A stretch of 64,000 nt of DNA from Buttiauxella selenatireducens (GCF_031432975.1 NZ_CP133838.1:496001-560000); one strand, 5' to 3'. Positions 1 to 10,372 are shown, numbered from the stretch's first letter. Numbers and translations: made by a program. Notes: a model not told the origin generated them from the letters alone.

Positions 1-126
1 AGTACCGGCTTCGTTACGCAACATCACCTCAGCATCAAAGCTTTGTACCAATTCGAACAGCTTCATTGCTGGGCGTGCATGCATGCCCAGTTTGTTGGTT
101 ATTTCAACGGTCTGTTTTACGGTCAT
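1..126 (-). CDS. npr: Nitrogen-PTS phosphocarrier NPr (HPr-like), 5' part only
   Basis: This is the first 42 codons of the HPr-like phosphocarrier of the nitrogen PTS; the rest lies outside the window. The visible N-terminus carries the HPr active-site motif HARPA, whose His (residue 16) takes phosphate from EI-Ntr (PtsP) and passes it to EIIA-Ntr (PtsN). The start codon overlaps the rapZ stop (ATGA, 123-126), so the two are translationally coupled, as in E. coli rpoN-hpf-ptsN-rapZ-npr. The identification rests on motif and position. Confidence 0.93.
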   Translation of the reverse strand, partial: MTVKQTVEITNKLGMHARPAMKLFELVQSFDAEVMLRNEAGT

Positions 127-977
127 GTTTTGCGTTTTTCCAGCGTACGGTGGCGGGACTGCACATTCTTGCCACGCGAGCGAAAATAATCTGCCAACTG
201 TTCAGCAATATAAACTGAACGGTGTTTACCGCCGGTACATCCAATCGCCACCGTCAGATAGCTACGATTGTTGGTTTCCAGCATGGGTAACCATAGCTCA
301 AGATAGCTACGTGTTTGGTAGATAAAATTGTGCACTTCGGTATGACGGTCGAGGAACGCAGCCACTGGTCTATCCAAACCCGTCATCGGACGCAGTTTCG
401 GGTCCCAGTGTGGGTTTGGCAGGAAGCGTACGTCAAACACATAATCCGCATCAATCGGAATACCGTGTTTAAAGCCAAAAGATTCGAAGACCATGGTCAG
501 TTCGCGTTCACGCTTACCAAGCAGACGGGTACGCAACATTTCCGCGAGCTCATGCACTGACATCTCAGAAGTATCAATGATCAGGTCGGCTCTTGATTTC
601 AATGGCTCCAGCAAATCACTTTCTTCATCTATCGCACTTTCCAGCGATAGATTTTTACTTGAAAGCGGATGCAGACGGCGAGTGTCACTATAACGACGAA
701 TCAGCGTGTTGCGATCGGCATCAAGGAACAACAATTGCGGCGAGAATGTATCAGGCAGATTAGTCATTGCCTGTTCAAAAATTTCTGGGTTTTCCGGCAT
801 GTTACGCACATCAATGCTGACTGCCGCAGAAATTTGGCGCTCTGCGAGAGTTTTGGCAAGATCAGGCAACAGTACCACTGGCAGGTTATCTACACAGTAG
901 AATCCCATATCTTCTAATGCACGCAAGGCTACAGACTTCCCTGAACCAGAGCGGCCGCTGACAATCATCAGCACCAT
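123..977 (-). CDS. rapZ: RNase adaptor protein RapZ
   Basis: RapZ binds the small RNA GlmZ and presents it to RNase E, which lowers glmS translation when glucosamine-6-phosphate is plentiful. The 284 residues match the E. coli length. A P-loop GRSGSGKS lies at residues 8-15, and the C-terminal domain that binds RNA and GlcN6P ends in a basic tail (RHRTLEKRK). It lies 53 bp downstream of ptsN and overlaps npr by 4 bp, so it is a member of the rpoN operon. Nothing is unusual about it. Confidence 0.96.
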   Translation of the reverse strand: MVLMIVSGRSGSGKSVALRALEDMGFYCVDNLPVVLLPDLAKTLAERQISAAVSIDVRNMPENPEIFEQAMTNLPDTFSPQLLFLDADRNTLIRRYSDTRRLHPLSSKNLSLESAIDEESDLLEPLKSRADLIIDTSEMSVHELAEMLRTRLLGKRERELTMVFESFGFKHGIPIDADYVFDVRFLPNPHWDPKLRPMTGLDRPVAAFLDRHTEVHNFIYQTRSYLELWLPMLETNNRSYLTVAIGCTGGKHRSVYIAEQLADYFRSRGKNVQSRHRTLEKRKT

Positions 978-1030
978 GTCATCACTCCCCCAACTTCTCT
1001 TGCTGTGGCTTTCGCATGACCGCAGCCAGA

Positions 1031-1522
1031 TTATTCACTTTCACTACCTTGTTCTGTTTCGGTAATGATCTGATAAAGCTCTTCATCGCTCTGTGCGGAT
1101 CGCAGGCGTCGGCAAATCGTTTTGTCAGCCAGACGTTTCGCTACCAAAGACAAAGTATGCAAATGCGTTTTTGTTTGATCCGCAGGAACAAGCAGCGCAA
1201 ACATCAGGTCAACCGGCTGATTATCGATAGCATCAAAGGCGATAGGGGTTTCCAGTTTAATAAAGACCCCGACAGCACGAGTGGTATCTTCTTCCAGTTT
1301 TCCATGGGGAATGGCGATACCATTACCGATACCGGTACTACCCATGCGTTCGCGCGTCAACACTGCCTCAAACACCACTTGTGGTGGCAGGCCGAGCTGT
1401 TTAGCTGCCAGTTCACTGATGATTTCCAGCGCACGTTTTTTACTCTGGCAATGTACATTGGTACGGGTACATTCCTTGTTCAGGACATTACTAAGTTGTA
1501 GAGCAGAATCGTTGTTCATCAT
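1031..1522 (-). CDS. ptsN: PTS IIA-like nitrogen regulatory protein EIIA-Ntr
   Basis: This is the final phosphoacceptor of the nitrogen PTS (PtsP-NPr-PtsN). In E. coli its unphosphorylated form inhibits TrkA and activates KdpD, linking nitrogen status to potassium uptake. It is a single PTS EIIA type-2 domain of 163 residues, the family size. The active-site motif IPHGK places the phosphorylated His at residue 73. It lies between hpf and rapZ. The 142-bp gap to hpf holds a short ERIC-derived palindrome. Confidence 0.96.
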   Translation of the reverse strand: MMNNDSALQLSNVLNKECTRTNVHCQSKKRALEIISELAAKQLGLPPQVVFEAVLTRERMGSTGIGNGIAIPHGKLEEDTTRAVGVFIKLETPIAFDAIDNQPVDLMFALLVPADQTKTHLHTLSLVAKRLADKTICRRLRSAQSDEELYQIITETEQGSESE

Positions 1523-1580
1523 AAGTTCACCTAAGCACCCTGTTATGCTAACGGCCCGTTACGCCATGCAACGAGCCGTC

Positions 1581-1641
1581 TATATCCATCATCCTTCAAG
1601 CTGCAGCCAACACCCCTGCAACTCGAATGCTAATGGATATA
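1581..1641. repeat. ERIC-derived miniature palindrome (61 bp)
   Basis: The ends TATATCCAT and ATGGATATA are exact inverted repeats. The inside keeps only the two outer ERIC arms (CTTCAAGCTGCAG and CTGCAACTCGAAT); the roughly 65-bp centre of a full ERIC is missing. It sits in the ptsN-hpf spacer and would fold as a hairpin in the operon transcript. Compare the intact copy at 3433-3559. Confidence 0.7.
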
Positions 1642-1664
1642 TGCTTGTACAGTTGCCCGGATTA

Positions 1665-1952
1665 TCAGTGTTGTTTTAGTTTATCTTTATGTTTGGTTAA
1701 CTGGCGTGCCAGTTTATCAATCAAACCATCAATCGCCGCATACATATCCTGGCCTTCCGCGCTGGCATGAATTTCACCACCATTTACATGTAGCGTCGCA
1801 TCGGCAATATGCGTGACTTTTTCCACTTTTAACACAATATAGACTTGGTTAATTCTTTCGAAGTACTGCTCCAGTTTGGCAAACTTCGTACTCACAAAAT
1901 CGCGTAGTGCGTCAGTGATTTCGACGTTATGTCCTGTAATGTTGAGCTGCAT
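1665..1952 (-). CDS. hpf: Ribosome hibernation promoting factor HPF (short form)
   Basis: HPF binds the 30S decoding site in stationary phase and, with RMF, converts 70S ribosomes to silent 100S dimers. I start the gene at the ATG giving MQLNITGHN. That yields 95 residues, the usual short-HPF length; the open frame continues upstream into the rpoN 3' end, but that extension has no family counterpart. It is a single sigma-54 modulation/S30EA domain. It lies 22 bp after rpoN in the same operon. Confidence 0.95.
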   Translation of the reverse strand: MQLNITGHNVEITDALRDFVSTKFAKLEQYFERINQVYIVLKVEKVTHIADATLHVNGGEIHASAEGQDMYAAIDGLIDKLARQLTKHKDKLKQH

Positions 1953-1974
1953 AGTGTCTTCCTTATCGGTTAAG

Positions 1975-3408
1975 TCAAACCAATTGCTTACGCTGATTTG
2001 ACGGAGGTATGGATAAAGACTCTCGGTACTTCGCAACGGTGCGGCGTGCCACCATGATCCCCTGATCGGATAGCATAGTCGTTAACTTGCTATCACTCAG
2101 TGGTTTCGCAGGGTTTTCCGCAGCAATTAATTTCTTCACCAATGCACGAATTGCCGTCGAGGAGGCTTCACCCCCACCTTCGGTATTTACGTGGCTTGAG
2201 AAGAAATACTTCAATTCAAATATACCGCGTGGGCTATGCAGGTATTTCTGCGTGGTCACACGGGAAATGGTCGACTCATGCATTTCGACCACCTGGGCGA
2301 TATCAGCGAGAACCATCGGTTTCATGTGTTCTTCGCCAAGTTCAAAAAAGCCCTGCTGTTGCTCTACAATGCAGCGGCTGACGCGCAGCAGCGTGTCGTT
2401 CCGGCTTTCCAGACTTTTAATCAGCCATTTTGCTTCTTGTAAGTTACTGCGAATAAACTGCGAGTCGCTGTCATTGCGGGCGTTGGTGCCCATCGCAGCA
2501 TACTGCTGATTTATTTTCAAACGTGGAATGCTGTCAGCGTTCAGTTCTACCGTCCAGCGACCCTGTATTTTTTTCACCAGCACATCCGGAATGACATATT
2601 CCGGTTCGCTGGTCTGAATAGATTGTCCTGGGCGCGGGTCAAGAGATTGAATCAGGCACATTGCCTCTTTCAATACGTCCTCTTTCAGACGCGTGACGCG
2701 CATCAGGCTGCGGAAGTCATGGTTGGCGAGCAGATCAAGGTGATCGCTGACAATCAAGCGGGCTTCCGTTAGCCACGGTGTTTCGCGGGCAAATTGCGAA
2801 AGCTGTATAAGCAGGCAATCGCGCAGATCGCGTGCGGCGACACCAACAGGATCGAAACGTTGTACGCGTTTGAGAACCGCTTCCACTTCGTCGAGGGTGA
2901 TTTCGTCATCACCCATGCTTTCCAGAATTTCTTCCAGAGAGACCGTGAGGTAACCCATTTCGTCAACGGCATCGACAATAGACGTAGCTATCGCTGTGTC
3001 GGTATCTGAAAACGGGGTGAGATCGACCTGCCACATCAAATAATCTTGCAGCGTTTGTGTCGTTTCACCCTGATAAACCGGCAGTTCATCGTCAATGTAA
3101 TCTGTTCCGGTTCCTGATGGCGTGCCCGCGGTGTAGATTTCATCCCAGCTGGCATCCAGTGGTAACTCGTCGGGCATCTCTTTTTGTTCAAGTGCCTCAC
3201 GAGTGTCTAACGCTTCATCTTCACGAACTTCCTGAGTATCAATTTCTTCATGCAGATCGGTTTGCTCAAGCAGTGGGTTACTTTCCAGTGCTTGCTGAAG
3301 TTCTTGCTGTAGCTCTAACGTCGACAGTTGCAACAGACGAATTGCCTGCTGTAACTGGGGGGTCATAGCAAGTTGTTGGCTAAGCCTTAATTGCAAACCT
3401 TGCTTCAT
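1975..3408 (-). CDS. rpoN: RNA polymerase sigma-54 factor RpoN
   Basis: This is the alternative sigma factor for nitrogen-regulated and other enhancer-dependent promoters. Using the ATG for [18 protein letters not shown] gives 477 residues, the E. coli length. The frame extends 12 codons further, but those codons belong to the adjacent ERIC repeat, so that start is rejected. Visible domains are the Gln-rich activator-interacting region I (about 1-50), an acidic region II, the core-binding region, a helix-turn-helix and the RpoN box [10 protein letters not shown] at residues 454-463. It heads hpf-ptsN-rapZ-npr. Confidence 0.97.
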   Translation of the reverse strand: MKQGLQLRLSQQLAMTPQLQQAIRLLQLSTLELQQELQQALESNPLLEQTDLHEEIDTQEVREDEALDTREALEQKEMPDELPLDASWDEIYTAGTPSGTGTDYIDDELPVYQGETTQTLQDYLMWQVDLTPFSDTDTAIATSIVDAVDEMGYLTVSLEEILESMGDDEITLDEVEAVLKRVQRFDPVGVAARDLRDCLLIQLSQFARETPWLTEARLIVSDHLDLLANHDFRSLMRVTRLKEDVLKEAMCLIQSLDPRPGQSIQTSEPEYVIPDVLVKKIQGRWTVELNADSIPRLKINQQYAAMGTNARNDSDSQFIRSNLQEAKWLIKSLESRNDTLLRVSRCIVEQQQGFFELGEEHMKPMVLADIAQVVEMHESTISRVTTQKYLHSPRGIFELKYFFSSHVNTEGGGEASSTAIRALVKKLIAAENPAKPLSDSKLTTMLSDQGIMVARRTVAKYRESLSIPPSNQRKQLV

Positions 3409-3432
3409 ATTCAGAGCGAACTTCCTCAGGTG

Positions 3433-3559
<127 letters not shown>

Positions 3560-3581
3560 GTCGTTAATTATTCCTACCCTA

Positions 3582-4307
3582 TCAGAGTCTGAACTCTTCG
3601 CCCAGATACACGCGCTTAACGTGCTCGTCTTCCAGGATTTCAGCTGGAGTGCCATGGGCGATTAAATGGCCCTGGCTTACGATGTAGGCGCGTTCGCAAA
3701 CAGCCAACGTTTCACGTACGTTATGGTCAGTAATCAGCACTCCGAGCCCGCTGTCGCGCAGGTGCTCAATGATTCGCTTGATGTCGATGACAGAAATCGG
3801 GTCAACACCAGCAAAAGGTTCATCCAGAAGAATAAATTTTGGATTAGCCGCAAGTGCGCGGGCAATTTCGACACGACGGCGCTCACCACCAGACAATGAC
3901 TGCCCGAGGTTATTGCGCAAATGTTCGATGTGGAACTCTTCCATCAGCTCATTGGCGCGGTCTTCACGCTGCTCAACAGACAAGTCGTCACGGATTTGCA
4001 GCACTGCCATCAAGTTATCGAACACACTTAAACGGCGGAAAATCGATGCTTCTTGCGGTAAGTAGCCGATTCCTCGACGAGCACGAGCATGTAATGGCAG
4101 CAGACTAATATCTTCATCATCAATAATGATGTTGCCTGCATCACGCGGCACAATGCCAACCACCATGTAAAAGGTTGTGGTTTTCCCTGCACCGTTTGGG
4201 CCAAGTAATCCCACAATTTCACCAGACTTAACAGTCAGGCTGACATCTTCTACGACGCGGCGGCCTTTGTAGGCTTTGGCGAGATTTTTTGCAATTAAAG
4301 TAGCCAT
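3582..4307 (-). CDS. lptB: LPS export ABC transporter ATP-binding protein LptB
   Basis: This is the cytoplasmic ATPase of the LptB2FG complex that extracts LPS from the inner membrane and pushes it along the Lpt bridge. The 241 residues are the family length. Walker A is GPNGAGKTT (Lys42), the signature is LSGGERRR, and Walker B is [12 protein letters not shown] with the catalytic Glu163. An H-loop (TDHNVRET) follows. It starts 6 bp after lptA in the kdsD-kdsC-lptC-lptA-lptB operon. Confidence 0.97.
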   Translation of the reverse strand: MATLIAKNLAKAYKGRRVVEDVSLTVKSGEIVGLLGPNGAGKTTTFYMVVGIVPRDAGNIIIDDEDISLLPLHARARRGIGYLPQEASIFRRLSVFDNLMAVLQIRDDLSVEQREDRANELMEEFHIEHLRNNLGQSLSGGERRRVEIARALAANPKFILLDEPFAGVDPISVIDIKRIIEHLRDSGLGVLITDHNVRETLAVCERAYIVSQGHLIAHGTPAEILEDEHVKRVYLGEEFRL

Positions 4308-4313
4308 AATGAA

Positions 4314-4877
4314 TTAGTTACTCTTTTTCTGCGCAGGGGCTGGTGCCGGAGCCTGGCCGTCTTTTTTCTGCAACTGAGATGGGACCAGAACGGTCGTGAC
4401 ACGTTTACCTTTTTCGCTAAAGGCCTGCATCTTCTGTTCTTTTACCAGGTAAGTAATCTTGTCGCCTTTGATATTGCTATCCAATTGTTCCAGATATGCA
4501 TTTCCGGTCAGCACGACGAAATCATTTTGTAGCTCATAGTGCATGGTAGACGCGTGGCCTTTAACTGGCTTACCGCTATCCTGCATCTGATAGAAAGTAG
4601 CAGGATTACCATAGCCATCAATGACTTCCTTGCCTTCTTCACCGCCAGGACGAGTCACAACGACTTTATCGGCGTTAATTTTGATACTGCCTTGCGTCAC
4701 GATCACATTGCCAGTAAAGGTGACGACGTTACCTTGCATATCCAGCGACTGTTGGTCAGATTCAATGTGAATCGGCTGGTCGGTATCACCGGTCAGCGCA
4801 AATGCCGAAAAACTGGCGGCTAAAAGCGTACTGGTTAGTACTAAATTACGGCTGAGTTTGTTTATTTTGGATTTCAT
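4314..4877 (-). CDS. lptA: Periplasmic LPS transport bridge protein LptA
   Basis: LptA is the periplasmic beta-jellyroll that forms the bridge carrying LPS from LptC to LptD. Starting at the ATG for MKSKINKLS gives 187 residues (E. coli has 185) with a Sec signal peptide cleaved after AFA (about residue 27). An upstream in-frame ATG would add 7 residues ahead of the signal peptide and is rejected. The OstA/LptA domain and a Pro/Ala/Lys-rich tail follow. The start lies inside the last 32 bp of lptC, so the two are probably coupled. Confidence 0.95.
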   Translation of the reverse strand: MKSKINKLSRNLVLTSTLLAASFSAFALTGDTDQPIHIESDQQSLDMQGNVVTFTGNVIVTQGSIKINADKVVVTRPGGEEGKEVIDGYGNPATFYQMQDSGKPVKGHASTMHYELQNDFVVLTGNAYLEQLDSNIKGDKITYLVKEQKMQAFSEKGKRVTTVLVPSQLQKKDGQAPAPAPAQKKSN

Positions 4878-5421
4878 AGGATGTTCTAACCTTTTCAATC
4901 AGCTCGGCATTTTTGCTGCGTAAGTTTCCACGCATTTTGAGGCCGGTGGAGTTAAAGCTGGTTCCATACAAGGTTACCTGGTCATCAGAGGCAACATCCT
5001 GAGTGACTAAATTAACCTGCGCATTGTCCGTGGTAATTTTGCGTAGCTGAGAGTCTGGTGTAAGAGCGGTCAGCACCACATTCCCATACAAATACAGCAT
5101 CCGATCGTTAGTAAGTTTGGCGCGATCTGCTCGTAATGACCAGGTTGCAACTTTGTTTTCGTCGTACTGCGTCATCACTGGGTTGGTGAACCACGAAATG
5201 GCGGTATCGGAAAAATATTCAACGTGTTCCGCAACCAACCGATAATTCAGAGCCCCTTCCGGACTGTAGGCGAGGGTCGTGGAATGTTCACTTTGATAGG
5301 TTGGCTCGTTGCTGCTTACCGTCGGTTGAACAACGGTATCTTTATCGGCCAGATTTACGCCAATCAATATCAATACCAGCAATGAAAGCAGGATGATAAC
5401 CCAACGTCTGGTATTACTCAT
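4846..5421 (-). CDS. lptC: LPS export protein LptC
   Basis: LptC is a bitopic inner-membrane protein that receives LPS from LptB2FG and hands it to LptA. It has 191 residues as in E. coli. One N-terminal membrane helix (about 8-25, VIILLSLLVLILIGVNLA) precedes a periplasmic LptA-like jellyroll. It overlaps kdsC by 4 bp upstream (ATGA) and lptA by 32 bp downstream, the compact arrangement typical of this operon. Confidence 0.96.
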   Translation of the reverse strand: MSNTRRWVIILLSLLVLILIGVNLADKDTVVQPTVSSNEPTYQSEHSTTLAYSPEGALNYRLVAEHVEYFSDTAISWFTNPVMTQYDENKVATWSLRADRAKLTNDRMLYLYGNVVLTALTPDSQLRKITTDNAQVNLVTQDVASDDQVTLYGTSFNSTGLKMRGNLRSKNAELIEKVRTSYEIQNKQTQP

Positions 5422-5984
5422 ATAGATAGCCCTTTGGCCTCATCAAGCTTTCCTTGTGCCAGTAACAGGAGATCACACACTTCGCGAACCGCCCCACGCC
5501 CGCCAGCAATGCGTGTCACATAGTCGGCACGAGGTATAAGCAAAGGATGAGCATCGGAAACCGCAACGCTCAAACCCACTTTAGCCATAACTGGCCAGTC
5601 GATTAAGTCATCACCAACATAAGCGACGTGCTCCGCTGGGATAGCGAGTTTCTCTAATAGATCATCAAAAGCCACAAGCTTGTCAGATTGCCCTTGATAG
5701 AGATGGGTAATACCCAGCGTTTCACATCGGTCTTCAAGAAGCTTTGCTTTGCGGCCAGTAATAATCGCAACTTCGATATCAGAAGTCAGCGCGCAGCGAA
5801 TCCCGTAGCCGTCACGCACGTTGAATGCTTTCAGTTCTTCGCCGCTATTACCCATGTAAATCAGGCCATCAGACATCACACCATCAACATCTAAAATAAG
5901 CAGGCGCACGTTTGCGGCCCGCTCCATCACGCGCGTGCTTACCGGGCCATAACAGGTGGCAAGTGACGCTTCATGGTTACTCAT
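5418..5984 (-). CDS. kdsC: 3-deoxy-D-manno-octulosonate-8-phosphate phosphatase KdsC
   Basis: KdsC hydrolyses Kdo-8-phosphate to Kdo, the third step of Kdo synthesis for the LPS inner core. It is a HAD-family enzyme with nucleophile motif DVDGV (Asp32/Asp34) and the later GDDLIDWP motif that binds Mg. Starting at MSNHEASLATCYG gives 188 residues, the E. coli length; the open frame reaches upstream into kdsD and that extension is rejected. Its stop overlaps the lptC start. Confidence 0.96.
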   Translation of the reverse strand: MSNHEASLATCYGPVSTRVMERAANVRLLILDVDGVMSDGLIYMGNSGEELKAFNVRDGYGIRCALTSDIEVAIITGRKAKLLEDRCETLGITHLYQGQSDKLVAFDDLLEKLAIPAEHVAYVGDDLIDWPVMAKVGLSVAVSDAHPLLIPRADYVTRIAGGRGAVREVCDLLLLAQGKLDEAKGLSI

Positions 5985-6000
5985 TAAGGCTAATCCTTTG

Positions 6001-6987
6001 TTAAACCACGCCAGCGCGTAGCATGTCATGCATATGTACCACACCGAGTAATTGGTCGCCATCTGCAACCAATACTGAGGTAATGTGGCGAGACTGCATC
6101 AGATTGAGAGCATCTACCGCCAGTAGTGACGGACGAACTCGAATTCCGCCTGGAGTCATGACATCTGCGATATTCACGGAGTGGAGGTCCACGCCCATAT
6201 CAAAGACACGGCGTAAATCGCCATCCGTGAAGATCCCTTCGATTTTCATCAAAGAGTCACAAATCACGGTCATCCCCATATTTTTACGCGTAATTTCCAG
6301 TAATGCATCGCGCAATGACGCATCTTTACTGACATGAGGGATCTCATTACCGCTGTGCATGATATCGCTAACGCGTAGTAACAGTTTACGACCCAATGCG
6401 CCGCCTGGGTGAGAAAGTGCAAAATCTTCTGCGGTAAAGCCTCGAGCTTTAAGCAACGCAACGGCAAGAGCATCACCCATCACCAGAGTTGCTGTGGTGC
6501 TTGAGGTTGGGGCCAGGCCAAGTGGGCAGGCCTCTTGCGGTACTTTGACACACAAATGGACATCAGCCGCTTTGCCCATGGAGCTTTCCGGGCGGCTGGT
6601 GATGCAGATGAGTGGAACCTGTAAGCGCTTGAGAACCGGAATCAGTGCCAAAATTTCGTTTGACTCACCGGAGTTTGAAATCGCGATAACAATATCTTGT
6701 GCGCTTACCATCCCGAGATCGCCGTGGCTTGCTTCACCTGGATGGACGAAGAATGACGGTGTGCCGGTGCTGGCAAAGGTCGCTGCCATCTTCTTACCGA
6801 TGTGGCCGGACTTGCCCATGCCCATAACGACGACTTTACCTTTGCAATAAAACATTTTTTCACAGGCCGCAGAGAAGTCTGTGTTGATGTATTGCTCAAG
6901 TTGATCCAGGCCTTCACGTTCGATCTTCAGGACTTCTTTGCCTGCTTGTTGAAAGTCAAAACCCGGTTGTAAATCTATCTGTGACAT
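6001..6987 (-). CDS. kdsD: Arabinose-5-phosphate isomerase KdsD
   Basis: KdsD converts ribulose-5-phosphate to arabinose-5-phosphate, the first step of Kdo synthesis. It has 328 residues: an N-terminal SIS sugar-isomerase domain (about 40-180, with GMGKSGHIGKK and the SNSGESNE phosphate-binding segment), then two CBS domains (about 205-325). It lies between yrbG and kdsC with 16-bp spacing on either side. It is standard for the family. Confidence 0.96.
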   Translation of the reverse strand: MSQIDLQPGFDFQQAGKEVLKIEREGLDQLEQYINTDFSAACEKMFYCKGKVVVMGMGKSGHIGKKMAATFASTGTPSFFVHPGEASHGDLGMVSAQDIVIAISNSGESNEILALIPVLKRLQVPLICITSRPESSMGKAADVHLCVKVPQEACPLGLAPTSSTTATLVMGDALAVALLKARGFTAEDFALSHPGGALGRKLLLRVSDIMHSGNEIPHVSKDASLRDALLEITRKNMGMTVICDSLMKIEGIFTDGDLRRVFDMGVDLHSVNIADVMTPGGIRVRPSLLAVDALNLMQSRHITSVLVADGDQLLGVVHMHDMLRAGVV

Positions 6988-7002
6988 AATTTCCGTTCCG
7001 TT

Positions 7003-7980
7003 TTACCCAACGACCGGTGATGCAACAAACCACAGCACCACAATCCATACGAAGAAGCTACATGTTAACAGAGCACCGACCGTCTTGCCGATAGAGCGAG
7101 ACTTACGCCAGCAAAGTACGGCGAAAATGGCACTGACTACCAACATCACCCAATAGTCTCGTGCAAAAGCAAGAGGGTTGATTTCGCCCGGTGCGATTAA
7201 CGCAGGAATACCCAGTACCAGAACAATATTGAAAATGTTCGAGCCAATGATATTGCCAATCGCAATATCATCTTCGCCTTTACGCGCACCCGCTATGGTT
7301 GTTGCAAGCTCAGGCAGGCTAGTGCCAACCGAAATAATCGTCAGGCCAATCACTAACTCACTTACACCAAAGTAATGTGCCAACACGCTGGCGTTATCGA
7401 TAACCATGCGCGTGGCCATTGGCATAATAATGAGGGCAACGGCGAGCCACAAAAATGCGACGGGGCGGCTCCCTTCACGAGGAAGCTCTGACAACTGCTC
7501 ACGCGTCAGTTTGTCGGCACCTTCATTTCCGGCAAGGCGCGCTATTTTAATCGTAAACAGCAGATACGCCACCGCTACAGTAATTAAAATAACACCATCA
7601 ACAACGCTTAACTGGTTGTCAAAAAGTAGCCAGCCAATAATGGCGCTGACGACTAACATTAGGGGTAATTCGCGCCGAAGAATATCGGAATTCACGGTAA
7701 ATGGATGCAAAAGGGCGGCTAAGCCAAGAATGAGCAAAATATTGGTGATATTTGAGCCTAAGGCCGTTCCTACCGCTAAATCTAACTGGCCATGAAAGGC
7801 CGCAGAACTGGCAACGATGAGTTCAGGTAACGAAGTGCCGATACTGACGACCGTCAAGCCGATCAGCAGCGGGGGAACCCCAAAACTGCGGCAAAGTATT
7901 GATGCGGCAAACACCAGTCGGTCGGCACCATAGACGACCAAAAGCAAACCAATAATTAACAGAGCTGTAGCTAACAGCAT
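7003..7980 (-). CDS. yrbG: Calcium/sodium:proton antiporter family protein YrbG
   Basis: This is an inner-membrane protein of the CaCA (Na/Ca exchanger) superfamily with 325 residues and about ten hydrophobic helices. The two inverted alpha repeats each carry the ion-site motif GTSLPE: SIGTSLPELIVASS in the first half and SVGTSLPELATTIA in the second. It is the first gene of the minus-strand kds/lpt operon and diverges from mlaF. The transport substrate in enterobacteria is not firmly known to me; it is dispensable in E. coli. Confidence 0.93.
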   Translation of the reverse strand: MLLATALLIIGLLLVVYGADRLVFAASILCRSFGVPPLLIGLTVVSIGTSLPELIVASSAAFHGQLDLAVGTALGSNITNILLILGLAALLHPFTVNSDILRRELPLMLVVSAIIGWLLFDNQLSVVDGVILITVAVAYLLFTIKIARLAGNEGADKLTREQLSELPREGSRPVAFLWLAVALIIMPMATRMVIDNASVLAHYFGVSELVIGLTIISVGTSLPELATTIAGARKGEDDIAIGNIIGSNIFNIVLVLGIPALIAPGEINPLAFARDYWVMLVVSAIFAVLCWRKSRSIGKTVGALLTCSFFVWIVVLWFVASPVVG

Positions 7981-8210
7981 GCAAAATCCTTAATTCAGGT
8001 ATAATCGCCGGTCTTGTGCTGTGAAAGTACCGGCAGAGCATACAGATCTGTAGGGCCGGGCAAGATTCTTAATTCTGACTTTATGTGGCAGAAAAGTAAA
8101 ACAAATGCCAGTTTTCGCTAATATGGACAGGTAATATTCTGTAAGGATATTAGGTTGGAACTGAGTTTCCAATTAATGCTTCGTCCGTGAACTTGATAAA
8201 AGGAAATACG

Positions 8211-9026
8211 ATGAGCCAGACGCAGACGAATCTGGTCGAAATTCGCGGAGTGACTTTTACTCGCGGTAGTCGGCGCATCTTTGACAATATTTCTCTGAAC
8301 GTGCCACGGGGTAAAATTACCGCCATAATGGGGCCGTCAGGTATTGGCAAAACAACTTTATTGCGGTTGATAGGCGGTCAAATTCAACCTGACAGCGGTG
8401 AAATCCTGTTTGACGGTGAAAACGTACCGGCCATGTCGCGCTCGCGTTTATACACTGTTCGTAAACGCATGAGTATGCTGTTCCAGTCTGGTGCGCTGTT
8501 TACTGACCTGAATGTCTTTGAAAATGTGGCCTATCCACTGCGTGAACATCGCCGCTTGCCGGAAGAGTTGCTGCGCAGCACCGTGATGATGAAGCTTGAG
8601 GCGGTGGGATTACGCGGTGCCGCTAAACTGATGCCGAACGAACTCTCTGGCGGCATGGCTCGACGTGCAGCCCTCGCTCGCGCCATCGCGCTCGAACCCG
8701 ATTTGATCATGTTTGATGAGCCATTTGTTGGCCAGGATCCTATTACTATGGGGGTGTTGGTCAAACTGATTTCAGAATTGAACAGCGCTCTGGGTGTGAC
8801 TTGTATTGTGGTTTCTCACGACGTACCTGAAGTGCTGAGTATTGCCGATTACGCCTATATTGCAGCGGATCAGCACATTGTGGCTGAAGGAACCCCTGCG
8901 GCTCTGCGTGAAAATTGCGACCCGCGGGTGCGCCAGTTCCTCGATGGTATTGCCGATGGGCCAGTACCGTTCCGCTATCCGGCGATGGATTATCGGAATG
9001 ACTTATTATCAGAAACAGGGAGTTAA
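8211..9026 (+). CDS. mlaF: Phospholipid ABC transporter ATP-binding protein MlaF
   Basis: MlaF is the ATPase of the MlaFEDB complex that moves phospholipids between the inner membrane and MlaC and keeps the outer membrane asymmetric. Starting at [13 protein letters not shown], after AAAAGGAA, gives 271 residues (E. coli 269). An upstream in-frame ATG is rejected because it would add eight residues and weaken the SD. Visible are Walker [10 protein letters not shown], the signature LSGGMARR, Walker [13 protein letters not shown], and a C-terminal extension that contacts MlaB. Confidence 0.96.
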   Translation: MSQTQTNLVEIRGVTFTRGSRRIFDNISLNVPRGKITAIMGPSGIGKTTLLRLIGGQIQPDSGEILFDGENVPAMSRSRLYTVRKRMSMLFQSGALFTDLNVFENVAYPLREHRRLPEELLRSTVMMKLEAVGLRGAAKLMPNELSGGMARRAALARAIALEPDLIMFDEPFVGQDPITMGVLVKLISELNSALGVTCIVVSHDVPEVLSIADYAYIAADQHIVAEGTPAALRENCDPRVRQFLDGIADGPVPFRYPAMDYRNDLLSETGS

Positions 9027-9033
9027 GTTGCTC

Positions 9034-9816
9034 ATGTTCTTTAATGCACTGGCATCATTCGGACGGCGGGGATTGAAAACCTGCGCGTCATTTGGCCGGG
9101 CTGGGATAATGCTTTTCAATGCGGTGGTGGGGAAGCCTGAATTCCGCAAACACACACCGTTGCTTATTCGCCAACTGTATAACGTCGGCGTTCTTTCGCT
9201 GATTATCATTATTGTTTCTGGCTTGTTTATCGGCATGGTGCTTGGTCTGCAAGGCTACTTAGTTTTGACGACCTACAGTGCGGAATCAAGCCTCGGCATG
9301 TTGGTCGCCTTGTCTTTACTGCGAGAGCTTGGTCCTGTCGTCGCAGCACTTCTGTTCGCCGGGCGCGCTGGCTCAGCGCTGACCGCAGAAATCGGCCTGA
9401 TGAAGGCAACAGAACAACTCTCCAGTATGGAAATGATGGCAGTTGATCCTTTACGTCGAGTCGTTTCACCTCGTTTTTGGGCGGGTGTCATTTCATTGCC
9501 ATTGCTGACACTTATTTTTGTCGCAGTGGGTATTTGGGGTGGCGCGCTGGTGGGGGTGAACTGGAAGGGCATCGACTCAGGGTTCTTCTGGTCTGCAATG
9601 CAAAATGCCGTCAATTGGCGTACTGATTTGGTTAACTGTGTCATCAAAAGTGTCGTGTTTGCGATAACAGTAACCTGGATTGCGTTATTCAACGGCTACG
9701 ATGCTATTCCAACGTCCGCAGGGATTAGCCGGGCAACAACACGAACCGTTGTGCACGCTTCATTGGCCGTTTTAGGTCTGGATTTTGTGCTCACAGCACT
9801 GATGTTTGGGAATTAA
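9034..9816 (+). CDS. mlaE: Phospholipid ABC transporter permease MlaE
   Basis: MlaE is the membrane permease of the Mla complex, with 260 residues (the E. coli length) from the ATG giving [14 protein letters not shown] two codons upstream (9028) sits closer to the GGGAG Shine-Dalgarno and is a possible alternative start. The MlaE domain has five to six hydrophobic segments and the conserved coupling region [19 protein letters not shown], followed by [15 protein letters not shown]. It starts 7 bp after mlaF. Confidence 0.95.
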   Translation: MFFNALASFGRRGLKTCASFGRAGIMLFNAVVGKPEFRKHTPLLIRQLYNVGVLSLIIIIVSGLFIGMVLGLQGYLVLTTYSAESSLGMLVALSLLRELGPVVAALLFAGRAGSALTAEIGLMKATEQLSSMEMMAVDPLRRVVSPRFWAGVISLPLLTLIFVAVGIWGGALVGVNWKGIDSGFFWSAMQNAVNWRTDLVNCVIKSVVFAITVTWIALFNGYDAIPTSAGISRATTRTVVHASLAVLGLDFVLTALMFGN

Positions 9817-9820
9817 GTTC

Positions 9821-10372
9821 ATGCAAACTAAGAAATTTGAAACTGGGGTTGGAGCATTTTTAATTATTGCGCTGGCAGCCATCGTATTCTTGTGTCTGAA
9901 AGTGGCGAACGTTACCTCGCTGCGCAACGAGCCAACTTACCGGATTTATGCGACCTTTGATAACATTGGCAGCCTGAAAACGGGTTCTCCGTTGCGCCTT
10001 GGCGGTGTGGTGATCGGGCGAGTTGACGATATTACTCTGGATCCTAAAACGTACTTACCTCGTGTTACCCTCGATATTGAACAACGCTATGACCATATTC
10101 CTGACACCAGTTCACTGGCTATCCGCACTTCGGGTTTGCTGGGTGAGCAGTATCTGGCATTAAACCTCGGTTTTGATGACCCAGAACTCGGCTCATCTAT
10201 CCTGAAAGAAGGCGGGACGATTCAGGATACGAAATCAGCTCTGGTGCTGGAGGACCTGATTGGCCAATTCCTGTATAAGAGCGGAAATGGTGATAATCAG
10301 AATTCAGGGGATACCCCATCGCAGGATTCAGAGAATAATAGTGCAGCGCCACAGCCTGGCACCACGCACTAA
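9821..10372 (+). CDS. mlaD: Phospholipid transport substrate-binding protein MlaD (MCE protein)
   Basis: MlaD is anchored in the inner membrane and forms a hexameric MCE ring through which phospholipid passes to MlaC. It has 183 residues as in E. coli, with an N-terminal membrane helix (about 8-26) followed by one MCE domain (about 38-115) with the GSLKTGSPLRLGGVVIG core. A low-complexity acidic/Ser/Pro tail follows. It starts 4 bp after mlaE. Confidence 0.95.
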   Translation: MQTKKFETGVGAFLIIALAAIVFLCLKVANVTSLRNEPTYRIYATFDNIGSLKTGSPLRLGGVVIGRVDDITLDPKTYLPRVTLDIEQRYDHIPDTSSLAIRTSGLLGEQYLALNLGFDDPELGSSILKEGGTIQDTKSALVLEDLIGQFLYKSGNGDNQNSGDTPSQDSENNSAAPQPGTTH

